The notes below the pieces were generated by a model. That model was not told the DNA's origin and did not search any database. It worked only from the letters and a program-made list of their open reading frames with translations. This document shows, piece after piece, positions 46,631 to 55,579 of a stretch of DNA of 64,000 bases (positions are counted from its first letter, which is position 1; each line of letters opens with the position of its first letter). This DNA comes from Lautropia sp. SCN 69-89 (lineage in GTDB: Bacteria > Pseudomonadota > Gammaproteobacteria > Burkholderiales > Burkholderiaceae_E), in assembly GCA_001724855.1 (NCBI GenBank), contig MEED01000022.1:31343-95342 (forward strand), given 5' to 3'. A program made the position numbers and the translations under genes.

Positions 46631-48535
46631 TTGCTCAAGAAACTCCAGGGCTTCCTGCAGTGGTTCTTCCTGCGGATGGAGGCCGTCGGCAACCGGGTGT
46701 TCGGCGACCGGCTGAACCCGATGTACTACCTCGGCGCGACCAGCTACTGGATGTTCTGGATCGTCGTCGCCAGCGGCCTGTACGTCTACGTCTTCTACGA
46801 GACCGGGGTCGACAAGACCTATGCGTCGATGGAGTCGATCACCCACGGCCAGTGGTGGGCCGGCGGCATCATGCGCAGCGTGCACCGCTACGCCTCCGAC
46901 GCGATGGTGCTCACGATGCTGCTGCACATGGTGCGCCACTTCGCGTTCGACCGTTATCGCAGCTTCCGTGCCTTCTCGTGGGTCACCGGGGTGGTCGTCC
47001 TCTGGCTGGTCTACGCGTCGGGGGTCAACGGCTTCATGCTGCCCTGGGACAAGCTGGCGCAGTTCGTGGTGATCGGCACCACCGAATGGCTCGACTCGCT
47101 GCCGGTGTTCAACGGCATCCTGACCCGCAACTTCATCACCCCCGAGGCGATCACCGACCGGCTGTTCTCGTTGCTGTCGTTCCTGCACATCGGCATTCCG
47201 CTGGTCGTGATGCTGGCGCTGTGGGTGCACACGCAGCGAGTGCCGCGCGCCGCGCAGATCCCGCCGCGCCGGCTCGCCTACGGGCTGGTGGCGATGCTGC
47301 TGGTACTGGCGCTGGTCAAGCCGGTCGTGAGCCAGGCGCCGGCCGACTTCCATACCGCGCCGACGACGCTCGACTTCGACTGGTTCTACCTCACCGTCTA
47401 CCCGCTGATCTACGCCTGGGATCCGCTCAAGCTCTGGATCGCCTGCGCAGGCGTCACCGTGCTGCTGCTGGCGATGCCGTGGCTGCCGCCGGCGCGCACC
47501 GGCAAGGGCCAGGCCTATCACCTGACCGCGCATCCGGGCCGCCAGGGCGCGCCGGTGCGCGCCGGCGAGACGCTGCTCGACGCGGGCCTGCGCGCCGGCA
47601 TTGCGCTGCCGTACGAATGCCGCTCCGGCGGCTGCGGCGTCTGCAAGGCAACCATGATCGGCGGCCAGGTCGAGATGTCGGGCTACCAGCCGAGCGCACT
47701 CTCCGAAGAGGAGCGCCGCGCGGGGCGCATTCTGCTGTGCTGCGCGCGCGCGCTGTCGGACGTCGAGTTCGAATACGAAGAAAATGCCGCGGCCCGCGGC
47801 ACGCAGGTAGCCACCTACGAAGCCCGCGTGGAGCGGCTCGAGCGGCTCGCCCACGACGTGATGCTGGTCGCGCTGCGGCTGCCGGAAGGCCGCAGGATCG
47901 ACTTCGAGGCCGGCCAGTACCTGAACGTGGTGCTCGAGGACGGCGCGCGGCGCAGCTACTCGTTCACCACGCCCTCCGGATCCACCGACCTGGTCGAGCT
48001 GCACGTACGGCTGATGCCGGGCGGGCGCTTCACCACCCGCGTATTCGAGTCGATGAAGGTGGGCGACCCGGTCACCTTCGAAGGGCCGGTGGGCTCGTTC
48101 GTGCTTCACGAGCCGAGCGACAAGCCGCTGATCTTCGTGGCTGGCGCCACCGGCTTCGCGCCGGTCAAGAGCCTGCTCGAGCAGGCTTTCCGCATGGGCA
48201 TCCAGCGACCGCTTCACCTGTACTGGGGCGTGCGCCGGCGCCGCGACCTGTACCTGACCGAACTGCCGCAGCAGTGGGCTCGCGAGCACCCGAACTTCCA
48301 CTTCGTGCCGGTGTTGTCCGAGCCAGCGCCGGAAGACGAATGGACCGGCCGCATCGGGCTGGTTCACGAGGCGATCCTCGCCGACTTCCCCGACCTGTCG
48401 GGCTTCTCGGTCTACGCCTGCGGCTCGGTGCGCATGGTCGAAGCGGCACGCCCCGCCTTCGTGGCGCAGGGTCTGCACGAAGACGCCTGCTTCTCCGACG
48501 CGTTCACGCCCGCCGGCGGAGCCCCGAAGCCGTAG
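46631..48535 (+). CDS. cytochrome b-[2Fe-2S]-flavin reductase fusion protein
   Basis: The 634-residue protein has a b6-type cytochrome domain (about 30-285; His85, His99, His186, His200), a plant-type [2Fe-2S] domain (Cys330, 335, 338, 370 in CRSGGCGVC and LLCCARAL), and a ferredoxin-NAD(P)H-reductase domain with the FAD motif RRSYSFTTPSG and NAD(P)-side VAGATGFAP. This could carry electrons from NAD(P)H via FAD and [2Fe-2S] to heme b and quinone. Its cytochrome part is a paralogue of that at 40424. The start is TTG 46631, because GGAGAG lies just upstream and no in-frame ATG follows before the conserved region. Confidence 0.85.
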   Translation: MLKKLQGFLQWFFLRMEAVGNRVFGDRLNPMYYLGATSYWMFWIVVASGLYVYVFYETGVDKTYASMESITHGQWWAGGIMRSVHRYASDAMVLTMLLHMVRHFAFDRYRSFRAFSWVTGVVVLWLVYASGVNGFMLPWDKLAQFVVIGTTEWLDSLPVFNGILTRNFITPEAITDRLFSLLSFLHIGIPLVVMLALWVHTQRVPRAAQIPPRRLAYGLVAMLLVLALVKPVVSQAPADFHTAPTTLDFDWFYLTVYPLIYAWDPLKLWIACAGVTVLLLAMPWLPPARTGKGQAYHLTAHPGRQGAPVRAGETLLDAGLRAGIALPYECRSGGCGVCKATMIGGQVEMSGYQPSALSEEERRAGRILLCCARALSDVEFEYEENAAARGTQVATYEARVERLERLAHDVMLVALRLPEGRRIDFEAGQYLNVVLEDGARRSYSFTTPSGSTDLVELHVRLMPGGRFTTRVFESMKVGDPVTFEGPVGSFVLHEPSDKPLIFVAGATGFAPVKSLLEQAFRMGIQRPLHLYWGVRRRRDLYLTELPQQWAREHPNFHFVPVLSEPAPEDEWTGRIGLVHEAILADFPDLSGFSVYACGSVRMVEAARPAFVAQGLHEDACFSDAFTPAGGAPKP

Positions 48536-48613
48536 GATCGGCGCGACCGTTGCTCCCGTGATACGCATCCGGGCGGGGACACCCGCCCGAGTCCGGGCTG
48601 CTTGCCATAAGTT

Positions 48614-48622
48614 TGCTAGAAT
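48614..48622 (+). promoter_or_regulatory. extended -10 promoter element of the alanine-rich lipoprotein gene
   Basis: TGC-TAGAAT is an extended -10 sequence, about 136 bases before the lipoprotein start. No -35 match is evident. The gap to the gene is otherwise featureless. Confidence 0.4.
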
Positions 48623-48757
48623 TCGGCCTTCGATCGGCAGTCCAGTGCGGGTTAACACCTACGGGTTCGACCCAAGCCACGCCCCGGACGCGATGGCGAA
48701 CCGCCGAGCGACAAAGCTGAATCCCTCAGTGCTTTCCTTCCAGGAACGAATCACATC

Positions 48758-49090
48758 ATGAAGAAATCGCTGCTCCTCGCCTCGATCATCGTCGTCACCC
48801 TGGCCGCCTGCGGCAAGAAGGAAGAGGCGCCCGCCCCGGCGCCCGCGCCGGCCACCACCGCTCCGGCCCCCGCCGAGGCTGCGAAGGAAGCCGCGGGCGC
48901 GGCGGTCGACGCTGCCAAGGAAGCCGCCGAGAAAACCGGCGAAGCCGTGAAGGAAGGCGCGACCGCCGCGGTCGAGGCCACCAAGGATGCCGCCGGCGCC
49001 ACGGTGGATGCCGCCAAGGAAGCCGCCGACAAGGCTGCCGCAGCTGCCAAGGAAGCCGCCGACAAGGCTGCCGAAGCCGCGAAGAAGTAA
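48758..49090 (+). CDS. alanine-rich repeat lipoprotein
   Basis: The 110-residue protein has a signal peptide with lipobox VTLAAC (Cys18), a Pro/Ala linker, then repeated 11-residue-like units of DAAKEAA and EAVKEGA type, strongly helical and amphipathic. This pattern resembles LEA-like or apolipoprotein-like repeats and Lpp-like helical lipoproteins. It stands alone with its own promoter and a strong terminator, consistent with high expression. A structural or envelope-stress role is possible. Confidence 0.75.
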   Translation: MKKSLLLASIIVVTLAACGKKEEAPAPAPAPATTAPAPAEAAKEAAGAAVDAAKEAAEKTGEAVKEGATAAVEATKDAAGATVDAAKEAADKAAAAAKEAADKAAEAAKK

Positions 49091-49180
49091 GTCGCGCAGC
49101 AAGTCGCGCGAGAAGCGACGCTTCGCACGCACGGCCGACGCGAGTCGGCCGCGCGGCCGGGCCTGAGCGCCCGGCCCCCG

Positions 49181-49210
49181 AAAACCGGCCCTCGCGGCCG
49201 GTTTTTGTTT
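49181..49210. terminator. bidirectional rho-independent terminator
   Basis: AAAACCGGCC-CTCGC-GGCCGGTTTT followed by TG and TTT gives a 10-bp stem with T- and A-runs on the two sides. It would stop transcripts from both the lipoprotein gene and the convergent MBL gene. Confidence 0.85.
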
Positions 49211-49214
49211 GTCT

Positions 49215-50009
49215 TCAGACCGCGATCCAGTCGATGCCGCGATCCTGGTCGGCCACCCGGATCATTTCGTCACTGCCCGGTTCCAGCACCGAGGCAAGCG
49301 CCTCGCGCGCCAGTTCGGGACGGTTGTTGTGGCGACTCAGGTGCGCGGCCACGACGGTGCGCAGTCGCGAGCGGTCGATCGACGCGAGGATGCGCGCCGC
49401 CTCGCGGTTGTCGAGGTGCCCCCACGCCCCCGCAATGCGGCGCTTGAGCGCGGCCGGATAACGCGGATTGTCGGCGAGCAGTTCACCGTCGTGGTTGCAT
49501 TCGAGCACCAGCGCGTCCAGCCGCGCGAGCGCGCGCACCACGTGCGGCGTGCCCTGTCCGAGGTCGGTGAGCACGCCCAGGCGACGCCGCCCGTCGTCGA
49601 TCACGTACTGCACCGGTTCGCGCGCGTCGTGCGGCACCGGCACGGGCTCGATGCGCAGCCCCGCGCAGTCGAAGTGCGCATGAGAGTCGAACACGCGCAG
49701 CAGCGGCTCGACCTCTCCGGCCGCATCGGGCATCGCCGCGGCGGCGCGCAGCGTGCCATGCGTGAGGTGCACCGCGATGCCGTGTGCGCGCGCCAGCCTG
49801 AACACGCCGCCGATGTGGTCGGCGTGCTCGTGGGTCACCAGGATCGCGTCGAGTTGCTCCGGCTCGACGCCCGCGCCACGCAGCCGGCGCTCGGCCTCGC
49901 GCCGGCCGAAACCGCAGTCGACCAGCACCCGCGTGACGCGGGTGCCGTCGCTGCTTTCGATCAACAGCGCGTTGCCTTCGCTGCCGCTGCCCAGGCTCGC
50001 GAAGCGCAC
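49215..50009 (-). CDS. MBL-fold metallo-hydrolase (YycJ/WalJ-like)
   Basis: The 264-residue protein has the start RFASLGSGSEGNA and the metal site LVTHEHADHIGG typical of YycJ-type proteins, with VLECNHDGELL and AAHLSRHNN downstream. Relatives are dsDNA exonuclease-like or tRNA-processing-like hydrolases. GTG 50009 gives the conserved N-terminus. It lies seven bases after bamC in the same direction. Confidence 0.85.
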   Translation of the reverse strand: MRFASLGSGSEGNALLIESSDGTRVTRVLVDCGFGRREAERRLRGAGVEPEQLDAILVTHEHADHIGGVFRLARAHGIAVHLTHGTLRAAAAMPDAAGEVEPLLRVFDSHAHFDCAGLRIEPVPVPHDAREPVQYVIDDGRRRLGVLTDLGQGTPHVVRALARLDALVLECNHDGELLADNPRYPAALKRRIAGAWGHLDNREAARILASIDRSRLRTVVAAHLSRHNNRPELAREALASVLEPGSDEMIRVADQDRGIDWIAV

Positions 50010-50016
50010 CGCGCCG

Positions 50017-51168
50017 TCACCGCAGCTGCTCTTGCAGCAGCGCGAGGATGCGTTCGGCCGTGCGCTGGTCGACTTCGCCGACCGGCTTGCCGTCGGCGGC
50101 GAGCACGCTCACGCGGCTGCTGCTCTCGCCGCTGCCTTCGACCCGGATGCGGAACTGCCGGCTCGCGTCGGCACGCGGCTTCGCCGATCCGAAGATGCGC
50201 GAGAGGAAGCCGGGTTTTTCCGCGACGCGACCGCCCTCGACCTCGGGATCGATGTAGCGAACGAAGTACAGGCCCTGCGCACGGTCGCGGTCTTCGACGG
50301 TGAAGCCGCCGCGGTCGAGCGCCAGTCCGACCCGGCGCCACGCACGGTCGAAGCCCTCGAGCACCTCGAGCACCTGTGCCCCCCCGCTGCTGGCGAGCCG
50401 TGCACGATCGCTCGCACCGGCGGCTGCCGTCGTCGTGGCCGCAGCCCCCGAGGGAGCGAACTTCAGCATCAGGCGCCGCAGGAACTCGGCCTCGAGCTCG
50501 GGATCGCTCGGCCTTGGCTGCCAGGCAGTGTTCTCGCGCGCCGACGAGGTGTAGACCTCGACCATGCCGCGGTGGCTGATGTAGACCTCGGTCTTGCCGT
50601 TGGCCGACTCGAGCCGCGTGCGGAACTTGTCGCGCTCGCCGGTCGAGTAAAGATTGTCGAACGCGCGGCCGATGGTCGAGCGGATGAAGTCCAGCGGCAG
50701 CTTCGCGCGGTTCTCGGCCCAGTCGGTTTCCATGATGCCGGTTTCGGGCGAGGCGGACTTGACCACGAAGCCGTTGTCCTGCCAGAAATCGCGCAGGACC
50801 GCCCACACCTTCTCGGGCGGCAGGTCGACCACCAGCCAGCGCTGCGAGCCGTCGCGCTCGAGGTGCGCGCCCTCGACCTTCGGCAGCACCGCGGCGGTGG
50901 CAGCCGGCGCCGCGCGCTCGGCGGCGCGCGCGCTCTCGTAGGTGGAGGCGGTGCGCTTGCTGCGCTCGGGCACCGCGTAGCGGCTGTCGGCCGCCGGCTT
51001 CGTCAGATCGGGCGGCACGTCGAGCGAAGGCCCCTTCGTGGCCGACTTGTATTCGATCCGGCTCGCTTCGTCGATCTTCTCGCCGATTGCGCAGGCGCCC
51101 AGCGCGCCGGCCAGCGCCGGGATCGCGGCCGCGCGCAACGCGCGCACGACGACCGCACGGAAATTCAT
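50017..51168 (-). CDS. bamC: outer-membrane assembly lipoprotein BamC
   Basis: The 383-residue protein has a signal with lipobox GALGAC, an unstructured N-terminal stretch (SATKGPSLDVPPDLTKP, which in BamC binds BamD), and two helix-grip domains (about 110-225 and 275-380). It belongs to the BAM complex that inserts outer-membrane proteins. It is two bases after dapA, the usual betaproteobacterial and gammaproteobacterial pairing. Confidence 0.9.
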   Translation of the reverse strand: MNFRAVVVRALRAAAIPALAGALGACAIGEKIDEASRIEYKSATKGPSLDVPPDLTKPAADSRYAVPERSKRTASTYESARAAERAAPAATAAVLPKVEGAHLERDGSQRWLVVDLPPEKVWAVLRDFWQDNGFVVKSASPETGIMETDWAENRAKLPLDFIRSTIGRAFDNLYSTGERDKFRTRLESANGKTEVYISHRGMVEVYTSSARENTAWQPRPSDPELEAEFLRRLMLKFAPSGAAATTTAAAGASDRARLASSGGAQVLEVLEGFDRAWRRVGLALDRGGFTVEDRDRAQGLYFVRYIDPEVEGGRVAEKPGFLSRIFGSAKPRADASRQFRIRVEGSGESSSRVSVLAADGKPVGEVDQRTAERILALLQEQLR

Positions 51169-51170
51169 CG

Positions 51171-52049
<879 letters not shown>

Positions 52050-52076
52050 GGCTGGTCGCTTGCAAAAATCTGCATT

Positions 52077-52646
52077 CTATCCGAGCACGCGCAGCCCCTC
52101 GGGGCCGGCGGCACGCGTCGCGCAGACGCGCTGGACGACGGCCGGTCGCGGCTGGTCGAGCAGCCCGTGCTCGTAGGCCAGCACCGCGAGTCCGGCGCTG
52201 CGACAGCGCTGCAGCAGCTCGCCCGGAGCGAGCAGGAACGCCGGGTTCGACGGCTTGCCGTAGCGCTCGTTGCCCTGCGCGAAAGTCTCGTAGACGAGCA
52301 GGCCGCCGGGCGCGACCAGCGCCGCCAGCAGCGCGAAGCGGGCGCGAAAGAGGTAGTTCGCCACCACCACCGCGTCGAAGCGCTCCGGCCCGAACGGCCA
52401 CTGGTCGCCCTCGAGGTCGGCCACGCGCGTGGCGATGCCCTCGCCCAGGCCGGCCAGCCCCGCCGCGTCGCGATCGATCGCGGTCGCGCGCAGGCCCAGG
52501 CGCCGCGCCTCGAGCGCGTGCCGCCCCGAACCGGCGGCGAAGTCGAGCACGCTCGCGCCGGCCGGCAACGCCGCGAGCCAGCGCCGCACCCACGGCGACG
52601 GTGCGGCAGGTGCGGCAGGGTGCGGAATCGCTGGCAAGGTGGACAT
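52077..52646 (-). CDS. class I SAM-dependent methyltransferase (TehB-like)
   Basis: The 189-residue protein has motif I VLDFAAGSGRHALEA, followed by the acidic ribose contact TAIDRD, and FDAVVVANYLFR. It is close in size to TehB/UbiE-type small methyltransferases. GAGG precedes the ATG. Its start overlaps by eight bases the GTG start of the divergent GGDEF-EAL gene. The substrate is unknown. Confidence 0.82.
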   Translation of the reverse strand: MSTLPAIPHPAAPAAPSPWVRRWLAALPAGASVLDFAAGSGRHALEARRLGLRATAIDRDAAGLAGLGEGIATRVADLEGDQWPFGPERFDAVVVANYLFRARFALLAALVAPGGLLVYETFAQGNERYGKPSNPAFLLAPGELLQRCRSAGLAVLAYEHGLLDQPRPAVVQRVCATRAAGPEGLRVLG

Positions 52647-55533
52647 ATTCCTCGGCTCCGGACGGGCGATCCGCTACATTACGCTCGATCACATCCGGAG
52701 AGCGACGATCGAACCGCTGGCCGCCTCGCCGAGTTTCCGGCTGCCCTCGCGCAGCCTCGCCGCGTGTGCGGCTGCACTCGCAGTCGCCGCGATCCTGGCG
52801 CTGATGGCGTGGGTCACACCGTCGCTGCTGCCGCGGCAGGCCGCGCTCGCGATCGCCGCGCTGACCGCAATCGCCGCGGCGACCTCACTATCCCTGGCGC
52901 TGCGAAGCGCGCTTCGCGCCGCGCGCAGCTCGGACGAGTTGCTGCGCGACCTGGGCGACCATCGTCGCGCCGCGGAGCAACTGGCCGCGCTCGGATCCTG
53001 GGTGCACGACCTGCGCCACAACACGCTGCAGTGGAGCGATGGCGCGTTCCGACTGTTCGGCGTCGACCCGGCGGCCGGCGTGCCACCGCCGGCCGCGTTC
53101 CTGTCGCACATTCACCCCGATGACCGGGCTCGCTGGCAGGAAGCGCATCGTCGCGCACTGCGCGACGGCCGCGAGGCGCGCGTCGAGTTCCGCTGGGTGC
53201 GCCCGGGCGGCGAGACCGCCTGGGTCCGCAGCGTCGCGCGTCCGGAGCGCGACGCGCAGGGTCGCACGGCGCGCATCGCCGGCATCGTGCAGGACATCAC
53301 CGGCATGCGCGCGATGCAGCAGCAACTCGCGGCCAGCGAAGCGAAGTTTCGCGACCTCACGCACCTGAGCTCCGACTGGGTGTGGGAGACCGACGCGCAA
53401 CACCGCGTTTCGTTCCTGTCGGACTCGCTCGACGCGGTGATCGGCCCGTGGCGGCGCGTGCTGATCGGAAGGCGGCGCTGGGAGATGCCCGAGGCCGATT
53501 TCCTGCGTCCCGACTGGGACGGCCACCGCACGACCTGCGAGGCGCACAAGCCGTTCGAGAACTTCGAGTTCGGCCAGATCGATCCGCAGGGCAACGTGTA
53601 CCACCTGTCGCTGAGCGGCCATCCGGTGTTCGACGAGGCCGGCCGCTTCGCCGGCTACCGCGGCACCGGTCGCGACATCACGCGCGAGAAGCAGCAGCGG
53701 ATGCTGCTCGAAATCGAGGGCGACATCGCCGGAATCATGCGCGAGCAGACCGAGCCGGCGCGCGTGATCACCGCGATCGTCATCACGCTGTGCGGCAAGC
53801 TCGGCTGGCTCGGCGGCGTTCACCTGGTGCGCACCGACCGCGGGCTGGCCGCGCGCGAGCGCTGGGGCTATCCGGCGTTCACGCGGATGGTCTCCGACCT
53901 GCCCTCCGAATTCTCCCCCGGCGACGACAGCGTCGAGGGCAGGTGCTGGCGCGAGGGCCGCCATGCCTGGATCACCGACCTGCAGGCGCATCCGTCCTTC
54001 GTCGCCCGCTATCGCACCGGCGTGCTGGGCGCGAAGGCGGCATTCCTCGCGCCCATCGGCGACGAGCAGGGGCGCACGCTCGGCCTGCTGCTGTTCCTCG
54101 GCCCCGTTGCGTTCCACGGCGAATCGTTCCTCGGCCAGGCCGCCGAGACGCTGTCGCGCACGCTGTCGCTATACCTGCAGCGCAAGGCGGCCGAGCGGCG
54201 CCTGCTGCTCGCCTCGATGCACGACGCGCTCACCGGGCTGCCCAACCGCGCTTTCCTGCTGCAGCAGCTCGAATCGCGGCTGAAGTCGGGCGAGCGCGCG
54301 GCGCTGCTCTACATCGACCTCGATCGCTACAAGCTGATCAACGACACGCTGGGCCACGCCGCCGGCGACCAGGCGCTGATCGAGGTCGCGCGCCGGTTGC
54401 GCGCCGCGCTGGGCACCGACGACGTCGCCGGCCGCATGGGCGGCGACGAGTTCGTCGCACTGCTGGTGCACCCGGGCACGCGCGACGAGATCGAGCGCGT
54501 CGCGCGGCGCGCGCTCGCGGCGATCGAGAAGCCGCTGGTGCTGGCCAACCGGGCCTATTTCCTGTCGGCGAGCATCGGCGTGGCGCTGGCGCCCGACGAC
54601 GCCCAGGAAGCCGAAACGCTGATCCGCTGCGCCGACAGCGCGATGTACCAGGTGAAATCGGAGGGCCGCGGCGACGTGCGCTTCTTCGCCGGCGGCCTCT
54701 CCGACGAGCGCGCCGAGCGGCTGCAACTGGCCGCCGAACTGCCCAGCGCAATCCATCGCGGCGAAGTCGACCTCTACTACCAGCCGGTGATGAACATCGA
54801 CGAGCGCACGGTGATCGGCTACGAGGGCCTGCTGCGCTGGCGCCATCCGACCCGCGGCCTGCTGCTGCCCGACCGCTTCCTGCCAGCTGCCGAAGAGAGC
54901 AACCTGATTCGCGAGATCGGCCTGTGGGTGATCCGGCGCGCGCTCGACGACCGCGTGCGCCTGGGCATCGAGGCCTGGCCCGACCTGGCGGTCTCGGTGA
55001 ACGTCTCGGCGCGCCAGCTCTCCGAAGAGGGCTTCCTCGCCACGCTGGCCGAGCTGATGCACGAGCGCGACTTCCCGTCGCGGCTGTTGCAGCTCGAGCT
55101 CACCGAGAGCGCGTTCATCGAGAACCCCGAGCGCACCGTCGCCCTGATCGGCGAGTTGCGCCGGCTGGGCGTGCGCGTGTTCATCGACAATTTCGGCACC
55201 GGCTATGCGTCGCTGTCGTACCTGAAGAACCTGCCGGTCGACGGCATCAAGATCGACCACACCTTCGTGCAGGATCTGCCGGCCGACCGCGGCAACGCGG
55301 CGATCGTGCAGGCGATCACGACGATGGCCGCGAAGCTTGGGCTGCAGGCGATGGCCGAGGGGGTGGAAACCGCGGCCGAGTTGCGCGGCCTGCGCTCGCT
55401 CGACTGCCACCGGGTGCAGGGCTCGCTGATCGCCGAGCCGCTGCCGTTCGAGCAGCTGAAGGAATTCCTCGAAGCGCTGCCGACGCTGCGCCGCATGCAC
55501 CTCGTGCACGACTCGCGCAACAGCGCGGCCTGA
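52639..55533 (+). CDS. membrane PAS-PAS-GAF-GGDEF-EAL signalling protein
   Basis: The 964-residue protein has two N-terminal membrane helices (about 40-95), two PAS domains (about 115-345), a GAF domain (about 365-515), a GGDEF domain (about 520-685; MGGDEF intact, upstream RxxD inhibitory site replaced by GTDD) and an EAL domain (about 690-945). The EAL motif is YEGLLRW. The second metal-binding Asp of DDFGTG is Asn851 (DNFGTG), while ELTES, GIKID, AEGVET and HRVQG remain. Diguanylate cyclase activity is likely; phosphodiesterase activity may be reduced. The start is uncertain: GTG 52639 is used, but GGAGAG sits before an in-frame ATC at 52708. Confidence 0.88.
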   Translation: MDIFLGSGRAIRYITLDHIRRATIEPLAASPSFRLPSRSLAACAAALAVAAILALMAWVTPSLLPRQAALAIAALTAIAAATSLSLALRSALRAARSSDELLRDLGDHRRAAEQLAALGSWVHDLRHNTLQWSDGAFRLFGVDPAAGVPPPAAFLSHIHPDDRARWQEAHRRALRDGREARVEFRWVRPGGETAWVRSVARPERDAQGRTARIAGIVQDITGMRAMQQQLAASEAKFRDLTHLSSDWVWETDAQHRVSFLSDSLDAVIGPWRRVLIGRRRWEMPEADFLRPDWDGHRTTCEAHKPFENFEFGQIDPQGNVYHLSLSGHPVFDEAGRFAGYRGTGRDITREKQQRMLLEIEGDIAGIMREQTEPARVITAIVITLCGKLGWLGGVHLVRTDRGLAARERWGYPAFTRMVSDLPSEFSPGDDSVEGRCWREGRHAWITDLQAHPSFVARYRTGVLGAKAAFLAPIGDEQGRTLGLLLFLGPVAFHGESFLGQAAETLSRTLSLYLQRKAAERRLLLASMHDALTGLPNRAFLLQQLESRLKSGERAALLYIDLDRYKLINDTLGHAAGDQALIEVARRLRAALGTDDVAGRMGGDEFVALLVHPGTRDEIERVARRALAAIEKPLVLANRAYFLSASIGVALAPDDAQEAETLIRCADSAMYQVKSEGRGDVRFFAGGLSDERAERLQLAAELPSAIHRGEVDLYYQPVMNIDERTVIGYEGLLRWRHPTRGLLLPDRFLPAAEESNLIREIGLWVIRRALDDRVRLGIEAWPDLAVSVNVSARQLSEEGFLATLAELMHERDFPSRLLQLELTESAFIENPERTVALIGELRRLGVRVFIDNFGTGYASLSYLKNLPVDGIKIDHTFVQDLPADRGNAAIVQAITTMAAKLGLQAMAEGVETAAELRGLRSLDCHRVQGSLIAEPLPFEQLKEFLEALPTLRRMHLVHDSRNSAA

Positions 55534-55549
55534 GAATCGCCCGGAGCCT

Positions 55550-55568
55550 GCGGCCAACGGACGGCCGC
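55550..55568. terminator. hairpin between convergent genes
   Basis: GCGGCC-AACGGAC-GGCCGC forms a 6-bp GC stem between the GGDEF-EAL gene and trpS. It has no T-run. Confidence 0.35.
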
Positions 55569-55579
55569 GACACGCCGCC

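Noticed and set aside
52888..54117. 409-codon minus-strand ORF inside the GGDEF-EAL gene
   Set aside because: It is antisense to intact PAS and GAF coding sequence with no start signal.
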